DNA of 64,000 nt from Collinsella sp. (GCA_019414345.1 DXMF01000022.1:78772-142771); one strand, 5' to 3'; counted from the first letter of the stretch, positions 27,078 through 36,447 are shown. The notes: a model not told the origin generated them from the sequence alone. A program made the numbers and translations.

Positions 27078-28346
27078 ATGAATACAGAGCAGTTCGATAT
27101 CAAGATTCGTGCCGTCGAGGGTGGCATTACGGTAGCGGCCGGCTTTAAGGCCGCGGGTATTCATGCGGGTTTTCGCAAGAATCCCGAGCGCTTGGATTAC
27201 GCGCTCGTCGTGCCCGATAAACCCTGTCCCGGTGCCGGCGTGTTTACGACCAATCGCTTTTGCGCAGCGCCTGTGCAGGTGAGCCGCGCCAACCTGGGCG
27301 GTGTGGGCAAGGGCTATGGCATCATCGCCGGCGTTTCAATCAACTCCGGCAACGCGAATGCCGCCACGGGCGAGACGGGCCTTGCCTGCGCGCGCGAGAC
27401 GTGCAACATCGCCTCGCAGGTCATCGGCTGCGAGCCCCAGCAGATTCTGGTTGCCTCCACGGGTGTGATTGGCCAGATTCTGTCGATCGACACGTTTGAG
27501 ACCGCCATTCCTGCTGCCTACGAGGCGCTCTCCGCCCACGGTGGCGCCGATGCCGCTCGCGCCATCATGACGACCGACACGCACTCCAAGGAGTACGCCG
27601 TATCCTACGTCAGTGAGGCTGCGGGTCATGCGGGCAATGTCTATACGGTAGGCGGAATGTGCAAGGGCTCGGGTATGATCATGCCCAACATGGCCACCAT
27701 GATCGCAGTTATCACCACCGATGCCCCCGTCGAGCCTGCGGCACTTCATGCCCTGCTGCTCTCGACCGTCAAGCAGACCTTTAACAAGGTAACGGTCGAT
27801 TCCGACACCTCGACCAACGACACCTGCATCATGCTTGCCTCCGGCGCCGCTGCCGCAGATGCCGAGCCTATCGTTGAGGGCTCCAATGCCTTTGACGAGT
27901 TGGCATTTGTCGTGCACGAGGTGTGCGAGAGCCTGGCGCGCAATATCGCCGCCGATGGTGAGGGCGCATCCAAGCTTGTTACGGTCAACGTTACCGGCGC
28001 CGCTAACGACGAGGAGGCCGATATCGCCGCCCGTGCCGTTGCCAACTCGCCGCTCGTTAAGACCTGCATCGCCGGCCACGACTGCAACTGGGGCCGCGTT
28101 GCCATGGCGCTTGGCAAGTGCGGCGTGAAGTTTAATCAGGAAGACGTTTCCATCGACATGATGGGCATGCCTGTCTGTCGCGACGGTCTGACTGTTCCCT
28201 TTGACGAGGACGAGGCTCTACGACGTTTTGAGGCGCCCGAGATCGTGATCTCGGCCGACCTGGGCGCAGGCGACGCGGCAACGACCGTGTGGACCTGCGA
28301 CCTCACGCATGAGTACATCTCCATCAACGGCGACTACCGTTCCTAG
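27078..28346 (+). CDS. argJ: Bifunctional glutamate N-acetyltransferase / ornithine acetyltransferase
   Basis: Transfers acetyl from N-acetylornithine to glutamate (and, if bifunctional, from acetyl-CoA), allowing the cyclic arginine pathway. The precursor self-cleaves before a conserved threonine: KGSGMIMPNMATMI is present with Ala206-Thr207. The C-terminus YISINGDYRS is typical. It has 422 residues. ATG 27078 follows AAGGAGTCGTAAGGACG. No argA-type synthase is seen in the window, consistent with argJ priming the pathway. Confidence 0.95.
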   Translation: MNTEQFDIKIRAVEGGITVAAGFKAAGIHAGFRKNPERLDYALVVPDKPCPGAGVFTTNRFCAAPVQVSRANLGGVGKGYGIIAGVSINSGNANAATGETGLACARETCNIASQVIGCEPQQILVASTGVIGQILSIDTFETAIPAAYEALSAHGGADAARAIMTTDTHSKEYAVSYVSEAAGHAGNVYTVGGMCKGSGMIMPNMATMIAVITTDAPVEPAALHALLLSTVKQTFNKVTVDSDTSTNDTCIMLASGAAAADAEPIVEGSNAFDELAFVVHEVCESLARNIAADGEGASKLVTVNVTGAANDEEADIAARAVANSPLVKTCIAGHDCNWGRVAMALGKCGVKFNQEDVSIDMMGMPVCRDGLTVPFDEDEALRRFEAPEIVISADLGAGDAATTVWTCDLTHEYISINGDYRS

Positions 28347-28427
28347 ATTCCAGGCACGCTGCGCATCTTGCCGCGATTGCGGACAGCGGAGCACGGCGCG
28401 ATAACGATACGAAAGACGAGGCAGACT

Positions 28428-29408
28428 ATGAAATTCGCACGCGATTGTCGTTCGAGCGAATCCAACGAAGCAACCGCGCAGCTGCTGTTCGAAGCGCTGC
28501 CGTGGATTAAGAACCTGACCGGCAAGACGGTTGTTATCAAATATGGCGGAGCCGCCATGGTCGACGAGCAGCTGCGCCGCGACGTGATGAGCGACATCGT
28601 CCTGCTCAAGATCATCGGTATGCGTCCCGTCATCGTGCATGGTGGCGGCAAGGCTATCAACGAGGCGCTGAGCCATTACGATATTCCCGTCGAGTTTAAG
28701 AACGGCCAGCGCGTGACCACGCCGGCGACCATGGATATCGTGCGCGAGGTACTGGGCGGCAAGGTCAACCAGGAGCTGGTTGCTGCCATCAACCACCACG
28801 GCAACCTGGCCGTGGGCGTGTCGGGCAGCGATGCCGGCACGCTCATCGCCGAGCCGCTCGACCCCGAGCTCGGTCGAGTGGGCAAAGTGACGCACGTTAA
28901 CACCGACTATATCGAGCGCTTACTCGATAGCGAGTACATCCCCGTCATCGCTACCGTCGCGGCGGGGGAGGACGGCGGTTTCTTCAACATCAACGCCGAT
29001 ACCGCCGCCGGTGCCGTTGCGGCGGCGCTCCATGCGCATAAGGTGATCTTTTTGACCGATGTCGACGGCCTGTACAAGGACTTTAGCGACAAGGATTCGC
29101 TCATTTCCAACCTGACGCTCGACGAGGTTAACGAGATGCTCTACGGCGGCGAGGTCGATAAGGGCATGATTCCCAAGCTGCGTGCTGCCGTCGATGCGCT
29201 TGCCGGAGGCGTATTTCGCGCTCACATCATCAACGGTACCACGCCGCATTCGCTGCTGCTGGAGCTGCTGACCGACGCCGGCGTCGGTACCGTGATCCAC
29301 TCCACCGAGACGGCTTACGAGTTCGATACGCATCCGCATCCGCTTTCGACGTTTGCTGCGCGTCTGACCGAGAACCTCGACGAGGTCGAGAAGCTTCAGA
29401 CGGTCTAA
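28428..29408 (+). CDS. argB: Acetylglutamate kinase
   Basis: Second step of arginine synthesis: phosphorylates N-acetylglutamate. Substrate motifs are visible: VIKYGGAAM (Lys38), HGGGKAINE and GFFNINADTAAG. The protein has 326 residues with an N-terminal helix (about 1-28), an extension seen in arginine-inhibited hexameric kinases (family knowledge), and an unusual 25-residue C-terminal tail. ATG 28428 is preferred; an in-frame ATG at 28368 would add 20 residues within the intergenic stretch. Confidence 0.95.
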   Translation: MKFARDCRSSESNEATAQLLFEALPWIKNLTGKTVVIKYGGAAMVDEQLRRDVMSDIVLLKIIGMRPVIVHGGGKAINEALSHYDIPVEFKNGQRVTTPATMDIVREVLGGKVNQELVAAINHHGNLAVGVSGSDAGTLIAEPLDPELGRVGKVTHVNTDYIERLLDSEYIPVIATVAAGEDGGFFNINADTAAGAVAAALHAHKVIFLTDVDGLYKDFSDKDSLISNLTLDEVNEMLYGGEVDKGMIPKLRAAVDALAGGVFRAHIINGTTPHSLLLELLTDAGVGTVIHSTETAYEFDTHPHPLSTFAARLTENLDEVEKLQTV

Positions 29409-29477
29409 CTGACCCGCAGCCGCCCCATTCCTGCACCCATAGGCCTGCGCCGTCCGGCGCTCAACGAAAGGCATCCC

Positions 29478-30761
29478 ATGTCACTTGCAGCTCAGCAATC
29501 GCTTGAATCCCATTACGTTATGCATACCTTTGGCCGCTCTCCGGTCGAGTTTGTCGAGGGCCACGGCATGAAACTCACCGGCGACGATGGTCGTGAGTAC
29601 CTCGACTTTCTTGCCGGCATCGGCGTGTGCAGCCTAGGTCATGGCGACCCGGCTGTGCTCTCGGCGCTCGAGGCACAGACCAAAAAGCTCATGCATGTCT
29701 CCAATTACTTCTACATCGAGCAGCGCGGACAGGTCGCGGCGCTGCTGTCCAAGCTTGCTAACGACGACGTAGATGGTGCGCGCGTGCTTGCCGGTGCCAT
29801 TGCCGCCGGCGATGAGGCCACGGCAGCTGCTCTTGGTGCCCCGGCTGCGGGCGAGCAGGTGTGGGAGACGTTTTTTGCCAATTCCGGCGCCGAGGCCAAC
29901 GAGGGCTCGATGAAGCTCGCGCGCCTGTACGCCAAGCGTGCCGGTAACGGCGGCAACGCTATCGTGTGCATGCGCGGCGGCTTCCACGGCCGTACGCTCG
30001 AGACCATTGCCGCCACCATGCAGGATTGGCTGCAGGATAGTTTCCGCCCGCTGCCGGGTGGCTTTGTGGCCTGCACGCCCAACGATATCGATGAACTGCG
30101 TGCGATCTTTAAACAGCTGGGGGGCGAAATTTGTGCCGTGATGCTCGAGCCGATTCAGGGCGAGAGCGGTGTGCACCCCATGACCGAGGAGTTTATGGCG
30201 GCAGCGCGCGACCTGGCACACGAAGTGGGCGCCGTGCTTATCGCCGACGAGGTCCAGTGCGGCATCTTCCGCTCCGGCAAGCCGTTTGCATTCCAAACCT
30301 ATGGCGTGGAACCCGACATCATGAGCCTTGCCAAGGGCATTGCTGATGGCGTGCCCATGGGTGCCGTCGTAGCAAAGAAGGAGATTGCCGACGTGTTTAA
30401 GCCGGGCGACCACGGCTCGACCTTTGGCGGTAGCTGCTTGGCCGTCGCGGCGTGTGCCGCGACGCTCTCCGCGCTCGTGCACGGCGATTATGCCGACCAT
30501 GTTGCCAAGGTAGGCGCCTATATGGAGGCAAAGCTCGCCAAGCTGCCGAACGTGACCGAGGTGCGTGGCCGCGGCTTGATGCTCGGCTGCGATCTGGACG
30601 ATACTGTGGGTGATGCACACGACGTTGTGGCCCGTGCATTGGGGGCTGGTGCCGTGATTAACGCTACGGGTGCCCATACGCTGCGTTTCCTGCCGCCGCT
30701 CGTCTGCGAGGAATCCGACGTGGACAGTCTGATCGAGATCCTGTCGGACGTTTTGGCCTAA
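29478..30761 (+). CDS. argD: Acetylornithine aminotransferase
   Basis: PLP-dependent transaminase making N-acetylornithine. The lysine that binds PLP is Lys286 in SLAKGIADGVPMGA, with the cofactor motif ADEVQCGI before it. At 427 residues it is about 25 longer than usual; the extra part is an insert around residues 95-125 (AGAIAAGDEATAAAL). ATG 29478 follows CGAAAGGCATCCC. Last gene of the arg cluster, closed by the hairpin at 30787. argF, argG and argH are not here. Confidence 0.94.
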   Translation: MSLAAQQSLESHYVMHTFGRSPVEFVEGHGMKLTGDDGREYLDFLAGIGVCSLGHGDPAVLSALEAQTKKLMHVSNYFYIEQRGQVAALLSKLANDDVDGARVLAGAIAAGDEATAAALGAPAAGEQVWETFFANSGAEANEGSMKLARLYAKRAGNGGNAIVCMRGGFHGRTLETIAATMQDWLQDSFRPLPGGFVACTPNDIDELRAIFKQLGGEICAVMLEPIQGESGVHPMTEEFMAAARDLAHEVGAVLIADEVQCGIFRSGKPFAFQTYGVEPDIMSLAKGIADGVPMGAVVAKKEIADVFKPGDHGSTFGGSCLAVAACAATLSALVHGDYADHVAKVGAYMEAKLAKLPNVTEVRGRGLMLGCDLDDTVGDAHDVVARALGAGAVINATGAHTLRFLPPLVCEESDVDSLIEILSDVLA

Positions 30762-30786
30762 CACAGCGAAATAACTTAACTTTGAC

Positions 30787-30847
30787 CGGGTTCCGGACTG
30801 CGGACGTGCCCTATGTGGCATGATTCAGCGGTCTGGAGCCCGTTTTG
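30787..30847 (+). terminator. Terminator of the arg cluster
   Basis: Arms 30787-30801 and 30828-30842 pair over 15 positions; the three non-Watson-Crick positions are all G-U in plus-strand RNA. A small TGCC/GGCA hairpin sits in the loop and TTTTG follows. The GU pattern supports a plus-strand RNA structure. Confidence 0.72.
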
Positions 30848-30892
30848 CCTTAGATTTGCTAAGGCGGGGAGACCTGCTGGTCAAAAAACATC

Positions 30893-31079
30893 AAATATGA
30901 GTACTGTTACCGATTTGGTAGCAGCAATTTTGGACTAATAAGGCCAGATAGCTAGTCGAAATGGCGATGAATGTACGATTTTGATCCAATTGTTAGTCCT
31001 TATAATGGACATATGTTGCGTAACTTAAGCAAATATTATCTTCTGATATGTTGTAAGCAAGGTAGCAGTACTCATTTTT
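30893..31079. repeat. AT-rich 187-bp element with terminal inverted repeats
   Basis: Ends 30893-30911 and 31061-31079 are 19-base inverted repeats with two mismatches (core ATGAGTACTG). GGACTAA (30932) and TTAGTCC (30993) form an inner pair. Base composition is clearly more AT-rich than the flanks. No long frame is present; each end starts a tiny ATG frame reading inward (13 and 16 codons). MITE-like in form, but no transposase or target duplication is evident. Confidence 0.5.
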
Positions 31080-31119
31080 GCCATTTTCTGGCCACGGCCT
31101 TTGTGACAGACGTGCTGGT

Positions 31120-31577
31120 GGGTTCGAATCCCATGCGCTGGGCCTGAAAAAAAGAAAGGCCTCCATCGCTGGAGGCCTGACAATTCAGTGGTGGGCGATG
31201 AGGGATGTCCGCGTGCGGCTGGCGCCGCCCGCGCCCCGCTTCGTCGCTCCGCTCTTCGCGTGCTACGCTGGAAAACGTTTCGCGTTTCCTCAGCTCCGCA
31301 CCCTTGCGGGTTCGAATCCCCCTGCGATGGGCCCAAAAAAGAAAGGCCCCCATAGCTGGGAGCCTATCAAATCAGTGGTGGGCGATGAGGGATGTCGCGT
31401 GCGGCTGACGCCGCCCGCTTTCGCTTCGGGCCTGCGGCCCTCGCGTGCTGCGCTGGAAAACGCTTCGCGTTTCCTCAGCTTCGCACCCTGTCGGGTTCGA
31501 ATCCCATGCGCTGGGCTCAAACAAAAACGGTCCCCTTGCGAGGACCGTTTCCAATTCAATGGTGGGCGATGAGGGAT
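31120..31577 (-). repeat. Tandem repeats (about 185 bp) containing tRNA-Val 3' ends
   Basis: The 18-base tRNA-Val 3' end (complement of TGGTGGGCGATGAGGGAT) occurs three times at 31189, 31376 and 31560, spacing 187 and 184. GGGTTCGAATCCC, a T-arm-like block, recurs at 31120, 31308 and 31493. Each 3' end is followed on the minus strand by its own terminator-like hairpin with a T run (near 31147-31178, 31333-31365 and 31521-31549). Only the copy at 31560 belongs to an intact tRNA. The open frames here are artefacts of the repeats. Confidence 0.8.
31521..31549 (-). terminator. Terminator of tRNA-Val
   Basis: On the minus strand AACGGTCC/GGACCGTT forms an 8-bp stem followed by TTTTTG, starting 10 bases after the tRNA 3' end. 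Confidence 0.8.
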
Positions 31578-31635
31578 TCGAACCCCCAGCCTTGTGCGTG
31601 TAAAGCACCTGCGCTAACCGTTGCGCCAATCGCCC
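31560..31635 (-). tRNA. tRNA-Val (anticodon TAC)
   Basis: A 76-base cloverleaf with encoded CCA. Acceptor GGGCGAT pairs with ATCGCCC, the D stem is GCGC/GCGC, the anticodon loop TTTACAC gives TAC, and the T arm is GGGGG-TTCGAAT-CCCTC. The first pair of the anticodon stem (G27-A43) appears unpaired. It faces away from asnB. Confidence 0.93.
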
Positions 31636-31822
31636 GTGCGGAGAGAGTATAGCAAAACAATCGCCTCATTCATCTCATATCCATTAAAGGTAACCGTCGC
31701 GTGTCGGCGCGGAGCTGATTCAGTTGAGATTGCCTGAACATTCCGCCCCTCTTTACGCCCTCGGGTATACTCAAAAGCTACTGATTCGATTTGATACCCA
31801 GCAACAGCAGAGGGGATAGTAT

Positions 31823-33703
31823 ATGTGCGGTTTTGTCGGTTTTGTCGGTGGGACGGATAACCAATCCGAGGTGCTCACCAAGATGATGGACCGCATCGTC
31901 CATCGTGGTCCCGACATGGGCGGCCAGTTTATCGACGGCCGCGTTGCCCTCGGCTTCCGCCGCTTGTCGATCCTCGACCTGACCGAGGCCGGCGCTCAGC
32001 CCATGGCCAATGAGGACGGTAGCGTCGTCATTGTCTTCAACGGCGAGATCTACAACTTCCAAGAACTCCGTTCCGAGCTCGAGGCCAAGGGCTACAAGTT
32101 CCACTGCGGCGCCGACACCGAGAGCCTCCTGCACGGCTACGAGGAGTGGGGCGAGGCAGTACTCGATCGCTTGCGCGGTATGTACGCCTTCGTCATCTGG
32201 GACAAGAAGAAGAATAAGCTTTTTGGCGCCCGCGATATCTTTGGCATCAAGCCGCTCTACTACTATCCCATGGCCGATGCGGGCGACGGCGCTCCGGGCG
32301 TGCTCTTCGGTTCCGAGATCAAGAGCTTCCTGGACTACCCGCACTTCCACAAGGCGGTCAACAAAAAGGCCCTGCGTCCGTACATGACGCTGCAGTATTC
32401 GGCAACCGAGGAGACCTTCTTCGAGGGTGTCTACAAGCTGCCGCCGGCGCATTACTTTACCGTCGATATCCCGACCGGCAAGATGAACATCGAGCGCTAC
32501 TGGGATTGCGATTACTCTGCCGTCGAGAAGCCGTTCGAGGAGTACGTCGACGAGCTGGATGAGGTCGTGCACGAGAGCGTCGAGGCCCATCGCATCGCCG
32601 ACGTCAAGGTCGCGTCGTTCCTCTCCGGTGGCGTCGACTCTAGCTACATCGCCGCTTGCCTCATGCCCGACAAGACCTTCTCGGTGGGCTTTGACTACAA
32701 GAACTTTAACGAGACCAACTACGCCAAGGAGCTTTCCGATAAGCTCGGCGTCGAGAACGTTCGCAAGATGATTACCGCCGACGAGTTCTTCGGTGCGCTC
32801 GAGGACATCCAGTATCACATGGACGAACCGCAGTCCAACCTGTCTTCCGTGCCGCTGTGGTTCTTGGCCGAGATGGCCCGCAAGGACGTTACCGTCGTGC
32901 TTTCGGGCGAAGGCGCCGACGAACTCTTTGGCGGCTACGCCTACTACGAGGATACGGTCCCGGTGCGCAAGTACAAAAAGATGGTGCCGCTGCCCGTCCG
33001 TCGCGCGCTCGGTAACCTGGCGCTGCATATGCCGTACTTCAAGGGACATAACTTCCTGGTCAAGGGTGCCGAGATCCCCGAGAAGTCGTTCCTGGGACAG
33101 GCTCTGGTATGGCCGGAGCGCGAGGTCGACGGCGTGCTCAAGCCCGAGTACAACACCGGCGACGGCGCCTTCGAGCTCGCTGCACCCATCTACGCACGCG
33201 TGAAGGGTCAGCCCGAACTGGTCAAGAAGCAGTACCTGGACATGAACATGTGGCTCCCGGGCGACATTCTGCTCAAGGCCGACAAGATGTGCATGGCGCA
33301 CTCGCTGGAGCTGCGCGTGCCCTTCCTGGACCGCAAAGTCATGGAGTTCGCCGAGCACATTCCCGACCGCTACCGCATCAACGAGAACGGCAACAAACAG
33401 GTACTCCGCCACGCTGCCAACAAGTCGCTGCCCGATGAGTGGGCCACCCGTCCCAAGGTGGGCTTCCCGGTGCCGATTGTCTACTGGCTGCGCGAGCAAA
33501 AGTGGTACGACTATGTCAAGGAGTACTTCACCGCGCCGTGGGCAAGTGAGTTCTTCAATACCGACGAGCTCATGCACCTGCTCGATCTGCACTTTGCGGG
33601 CAAGGGCGATTTCCAGCGCAAGATCTATACGCCGCTCGTGTTCCTAGTGTGGTACAAGCGCTTCTTTATCGACGAGGGCCAGCCTTCTGTTCAGGCTGCC
33701 TAG
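31823..33703 (+). CDS. asnB: Asparagine synthase (glutamine-hydrolysing)
   Basis: Makes asparagine from aspartate, glutamine and ATP. The N-terminal glutaminase domain has the nucleophile Cys2 (MCGFVGF), exposed after Met removal. The synthetase domain has the pyrophosphate loop SGGVDSS at 268-274. It has 626 residues, typical of AsnB. ATG 31823 has only a weak ribosome site (AGAGGGGATAGTAT), but Cys2 fixes the start. A TATACT (31766-31771) may be the -10. The 187-base gap upstream (31636-31822) otherwise shows nothing. Confidence 0.96.
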   Translation: MCGFVGFVGGTDNQSEVLTKMMDRIVHRGPDMGGQFIDGRVALGFRRLSILDLTEAGAQPMANEDGSVVIVFNGEIYNFQELRSELEAKGYKFHCGADTESLLHGYEEWGEAVLDRLRGMYAFVIWDKKKNKLFGARDIFGIKPLYYYPMADAGDGAPGVLFGSEIKSFLDYPHFHKAVNKKALRPYMTLQYSATEETFFEGVYKLPPAHYFTVDIPTGKMNIERYWDCDYSAVEKPFEEYVDELDEVVHESVEAHRIADVKVASFLSGGVDSSYIAACLMPDKTFSVGFDYKNFNETNYAKELSDKLGVENVRKMITADEFFGALEDIQYHMDEPQSNLSSVPLWFLAEMARKDVTVVLSGEGADELFGGYAYYEDTVPVRKYKKMVPLPVRRALGNLALHMPYFKGHNFLVKGAEIPEKSFLGQALVWPEREVDGVLKPEYNTGDGAFELAAPIYARVKGQPELVKKQYLDMNMWLPGDILLKADKMCMAHSLELRVPFLDRKVMEFAEHIPDRYRINENGNKQVLRHAANKSLPDEWATRPKVGFPVPIVYWLREQKWYDYVKEYFTAPWASEFFNTDELMHLLDLHFAGKGDFQRKIYTPLVFLVWYKRFFIDEGQPSVQAA

Positions 33704-33728
33704 CCTCGGCTTACGAACGCCTGCGCGT

Positions 33729-33753
33729 AACGGCTCCTCCGGGAGCCGTTTTT
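33729..33753 (+). terminator. Intrinsic terminator of asnB
   Basis: ACGGCTCC/GGAGCCGT 8-bp stem with a 4-base loop, then TTTT. Confidence 0.9.
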
Positions 33754-33814
33754 GCGTGGGTGCGTTTCAGTTACTATAAAACCGTCCCTGCCAAATGGCT
33801 GAGAAAGGTGAAAG

Positions 33815-35377
33815 ATGCACCATTCGGATTCCGCGACCGTGACCACGGTCGATACGCTTGCCAAGCTTCTCGATGTGTGCGGCGAGCTGCGCGCATCAGA
33901 GCAGGTTGACGAGCGTGCCGTGACCGGCTGCTCGTTTGATTCGCGCGCGGTCTCGGCAGGTGACGTGTTCTTTTGCAAAGGTGCTGCCTTTAAGCCCGCG
34001 TTTTTGAGCATGGCGCTCGATGCGGGCGCCGTCGCATTTGTGTGCGAGGAGTCGCTGGTCGAGTCTCTGGAGCCGCTGGCGCAGGAGAGCGGTGCTGCGA
34101 TGCTGGTTGTTAATAGTGTTCGCACGGCCATGGCCTTGTTGCCGCCGGAGGTCTACGACCGTCCCGACCACGACGTCAAGATCGTGGGCATCACCGGCAC
34201 CAAGGGAAAGACCACGGCCGCTTTTATGCTCCAGTCCATCATCAAGGCGGCGGGCGAGTCCTGCGGCATGATCGGCTCGGTGAGTACCGACGATGGTATC
34301 GAGTGCTACGAGAGCACCAACACCACGCCCGAGGCCCCCGAGGTTTGGCGCCATATCGCCAACTGCCGCACGTCCGGTCGCCAGTCCATGGTCATGGAGG
34401 TCTCGAGCCAGGCGCTCAAGTACCAACGCGTCGAGAATCTGCCGTTTGACGTGGCGTGCTTCCTCAACATCGGCCGCGACCACATCTCGCCGATCGAACA
34501 CCCCACGTTTGAGGATTATTTTGAGAGCAAACTCAGGATCTTTGACCAGGCAAAGACCGCCGTGGTGAATCTGGGCACCGAAGAGGTCGACCGTGTGCTG
34601 GAGGCAGCGTCGACGGCCGAGCGCTTGGTGACCGTTGGCGTCGAGCATCCCGAGGCAAGTCTGTGGGCGAGCGACGTACGCATGGTCGGCTTTAGCATCG
34701 AGTTCAACTTGCATGGCCTGTGTGCCGACGAGTCCGAGGCGGGGGAGAAGGTCCTGCTGGGCATCGCGGGCGACTTTAACGTGGAGAACGCGCTGGTCGC
34801 TATCGCCGCCGCGCGCGAGATCGGCATCGGTATCGAGGCTATCAAGAAGGGCCTCTCCAAACTGCGTGTGCCGGGCCGTATGGAGGTCGTGGAGTCGAAG
34901 GACGGCCGCGTGATCTGCGTCGTCGACTATGCGCACAACCAGCTTTCGTTCCGTTCGCTTTTCTCGTCGGTCAAGCGCGCGTTTCCCGCCAGCCCGGTCA
35001 TCGCGGTGTTTGGCGCTGCCGGCGGCAAGGCGCAGGAGCGCCGCGAGCAGCTTCCGCGCGAGGCCGCACCGTATTCCGACCTGATGATCTTTGCCAATGA
35101 GGACCCGGCTCACGAGGACCCGATGAAGGTCTGTCGCGAGCTTGCCGAACATGTTCCCGACGATACGCCGAACAAGATCATCCTCGATCGCGAAGCTGCC
35201 GTGCATGCGGCGTTCAAGGCAGCGCGCGAGGAGTACGTCAACCCCGATGCTCCTACCATTGTCTTGCTGCTGGCAAAGGGTGACGAGGAGCTCATGCACG
35301 TGGGCGACGAGTTCGTGCCCATCGAGAGCGACCTTTCGTTGGCCAATCGCCTGATCGATGTTACCCAGTTTGACTAA
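33815..35377 (+). CDS. murE: UDP-N-acetylmuramoyl-tripeptide synthetase (MurE ligase)
   Basis: Adds the third amino acid to the peptidoglycan precursor UDP-MurNAc-L-Ala-D-Glu. The ATP loop GTKGKTT is at 128-134, with the three Mur-ligase domains intact over 520 residues. The specificity motif reads NEDPAHEDP (428-436) rather than the DNPR of meso-diaminopimelate enzymes, so a monoamino or shorter diamino acid such as lysine or ornithine is the likelier substrate. That reading is inferred from the motif only. ATG 33815 follows GAAAGGTGAAAG. It is monocistronic in appearance. Confidence 0.92.
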   Translation: MHHSDSATVTTVDTLAKLLDVCGELRASEQVDERAVTGCSFDSRAVSAGDVFFCKGAAFKPAFLSMALDAGAVAFVCEESLVESLEPLAQESGAAMLVVNSVRTAMALLPPEVYDRPDHDVKIVGITGTKGKTTAAFMLQSIIKAAGESCGMIGSVSTDDGIECYESTNTTPEAPEVWRHIANCRTSGRQSMVMEVSSQALKYQRVENLPFDVACFLNIGRDHISPIEHPTFEDYFESKLRIFDQAKTAVVNLGTEEVDRVLEAASTAERLVTVGVEHPEASLWASDVRMVGFSIEFNLHGLCADESEAGEKVLLGIAGDFNVENALVAIAAAREIGIGIEAIKKGLSKLRVPGRMEVVESKDGRVICVVDYAHNQLSFRSLFSSVKRAFPASPVIAVFGAAGGKAQERREQLPREAAPYSDLMIFANEDPAHEDPMKVCRELAEHVPDDTPNKIILDREAAVHAAFKAAREEYVNPDAPTIVLLLAKGDEELMHVGDEFVPIESDLSLANRLIDVTQFD

Positions 35378-35484
35378 TGAACCATGATGGCGGCGGCGCC
35401 CTGAGTGCGCTGTCGCCATAAGCGTGTTCCCTCAATCAAAACATGCCGTCCAAGTCCAAATCCTTCTACGTAAACGGAGTAACC

Positions 35485-36396
35485 ATGTCCCACAATACCC
35501 TGCCGACCGTTGCCGAGCTTTCGGGCGAGATGCGCGAGCGCTTGGCCAAGGTCAAGTACGTCTTTACCGACCTGGATGCCACGATGCTTGCACCCGGCTC
35601 GTGCGTGCTGCGCGACAACGACGGCAACCCCTCGACCAAACTCGTCGAGGCCGTCGTGGCGCTCGCTCGCGCTGGTATTCAGGTGGTTCCCACCTCGGGC
35701 CGCAACCGTACCATGATCCACGAGGACGCGCGCGTGCTCGGCCTCAACTCCTACATCGGCGAGATGGGCGGCCTGGTCATGTACGATCTCAAAGCCAACG
35801 ATTGGGAGTATCTGACCGGCGACATGTCCTACGACCCCTCTTGCGGCCTCACGCCGCACCAGGTGATCGAGCAGACCGGCGTGTGCGAGAAGATCCTCGC
35901 CCGCTGGCCGCACAAGATCGAGTATCACAACGACATGTCGACCGGCTACAAATACCGCGAGGTCACCGTCGGCATGCGCGGCGATGTGCCCGACGATGAG
36001 GTTCAGGCCATCCTGGACGAGGCCGGCTGCGGTCTGATTTGGGCTTGCAACGGCCACCTGACTCACCTGTCCAAGCCGACGACGCTCGAGCTCGATCGCG
36101 TCGAGGACGGTCGCGCATTCAACATCAACCCCGCGGGCCTCAACAAAGGCGTCGCCATTGCGCGCTTCTGTGAGCACCTAGGGATCGAGCGCGAGGAGAC
36201 GTTGGCGCTCGGCGACTCCGAGTCCGACTTCTACATGGCCGATCACGTGGGCACGTTCTGCCTAGTCGAGAATGGCCTGACGAGCGCCGGCGCGCCCGAG
36301 TTTCTGGCTGCTTGCGAGAACGCTTTCGTTACGCGCGGCAAAATTGTCGATGGTTGGGCGGCGACGGCAGAGCTGCTGGTCGCGGCGCGTTCGTAG
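35485..36396 (+). CDS. HAD-superfamily hydrolase (Cof-type phosphatase)
   Basis: A 303-residue Cof/HAD IIB phosphatase. Motif I is DLDAT (Asp29, Asp31), motif II PTSGRN, motif III Lys in LNKGVAI, and motif IV GDSESD; all four are intact. A C2-type cap lies between motifs II and III. The substrate is likely a sugar phosphate or nucleotide but cannot be specified. ATG 35485 follows ACGGAGTAACC; the in-frame ATG at 35443 lacks a ribosome site. It is followed 51 bases later by murI. Confidence 0.85.
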   Translation: MSHNTLPTVAELSGEMRERLAKVKYVFTDLDATMLAPGSCVLRDNDGNPSTKLVEAVVALARAGIQVVPTSGRNRTMIHEDARVLGLNSYIGEMGGLVMYDLKANDWEYLTGDMSYDPSCGLTPHQVIEQTGVCEKILARWPHKIEYHNDMSTGYKYREVTVGMRGDVPDDEVQAILDEAGCGLIWACNGHLTHLSKPTTLELDRVEDGRAFNINPAGLNKGVAIARFCEHLGIEREETLALGDSESDFYMADHVGTFCLVENGLTSAGAPEFLAACENAFVTRGKIVDGWAATAELLVAARS

Positions 36397-36447
36397 CGCG
36401 GCGTCGCTGCACTTGGACATGTCTTTTCGAGAGAGACTGGTGAGGTA

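Noticed and set aside
31120..31145. A second tRNA on the plus strand suggested by GGGTTCGAATCCC
   Set aside because: Only a T-arm-like block is present; no matching acceptor, D or anticodon arms can be built at any of the three copies.
30893..31635. Mobile genetic element or CRISPR array in the 31 kb gap
   Set aside because: There is no transposase, integrase or cas gene, and the repeats are three unequal tRNA-derived units, not short repeats with unique spacers.
31025..31652. Several 60-160 codon frames on both strands around the tRNA-Val repeats
   Set aside because: They read through tRNA fragments, T-arm blocks and terminator hairpins, and resemble the spurious ORFs often called beside tRNA genes.
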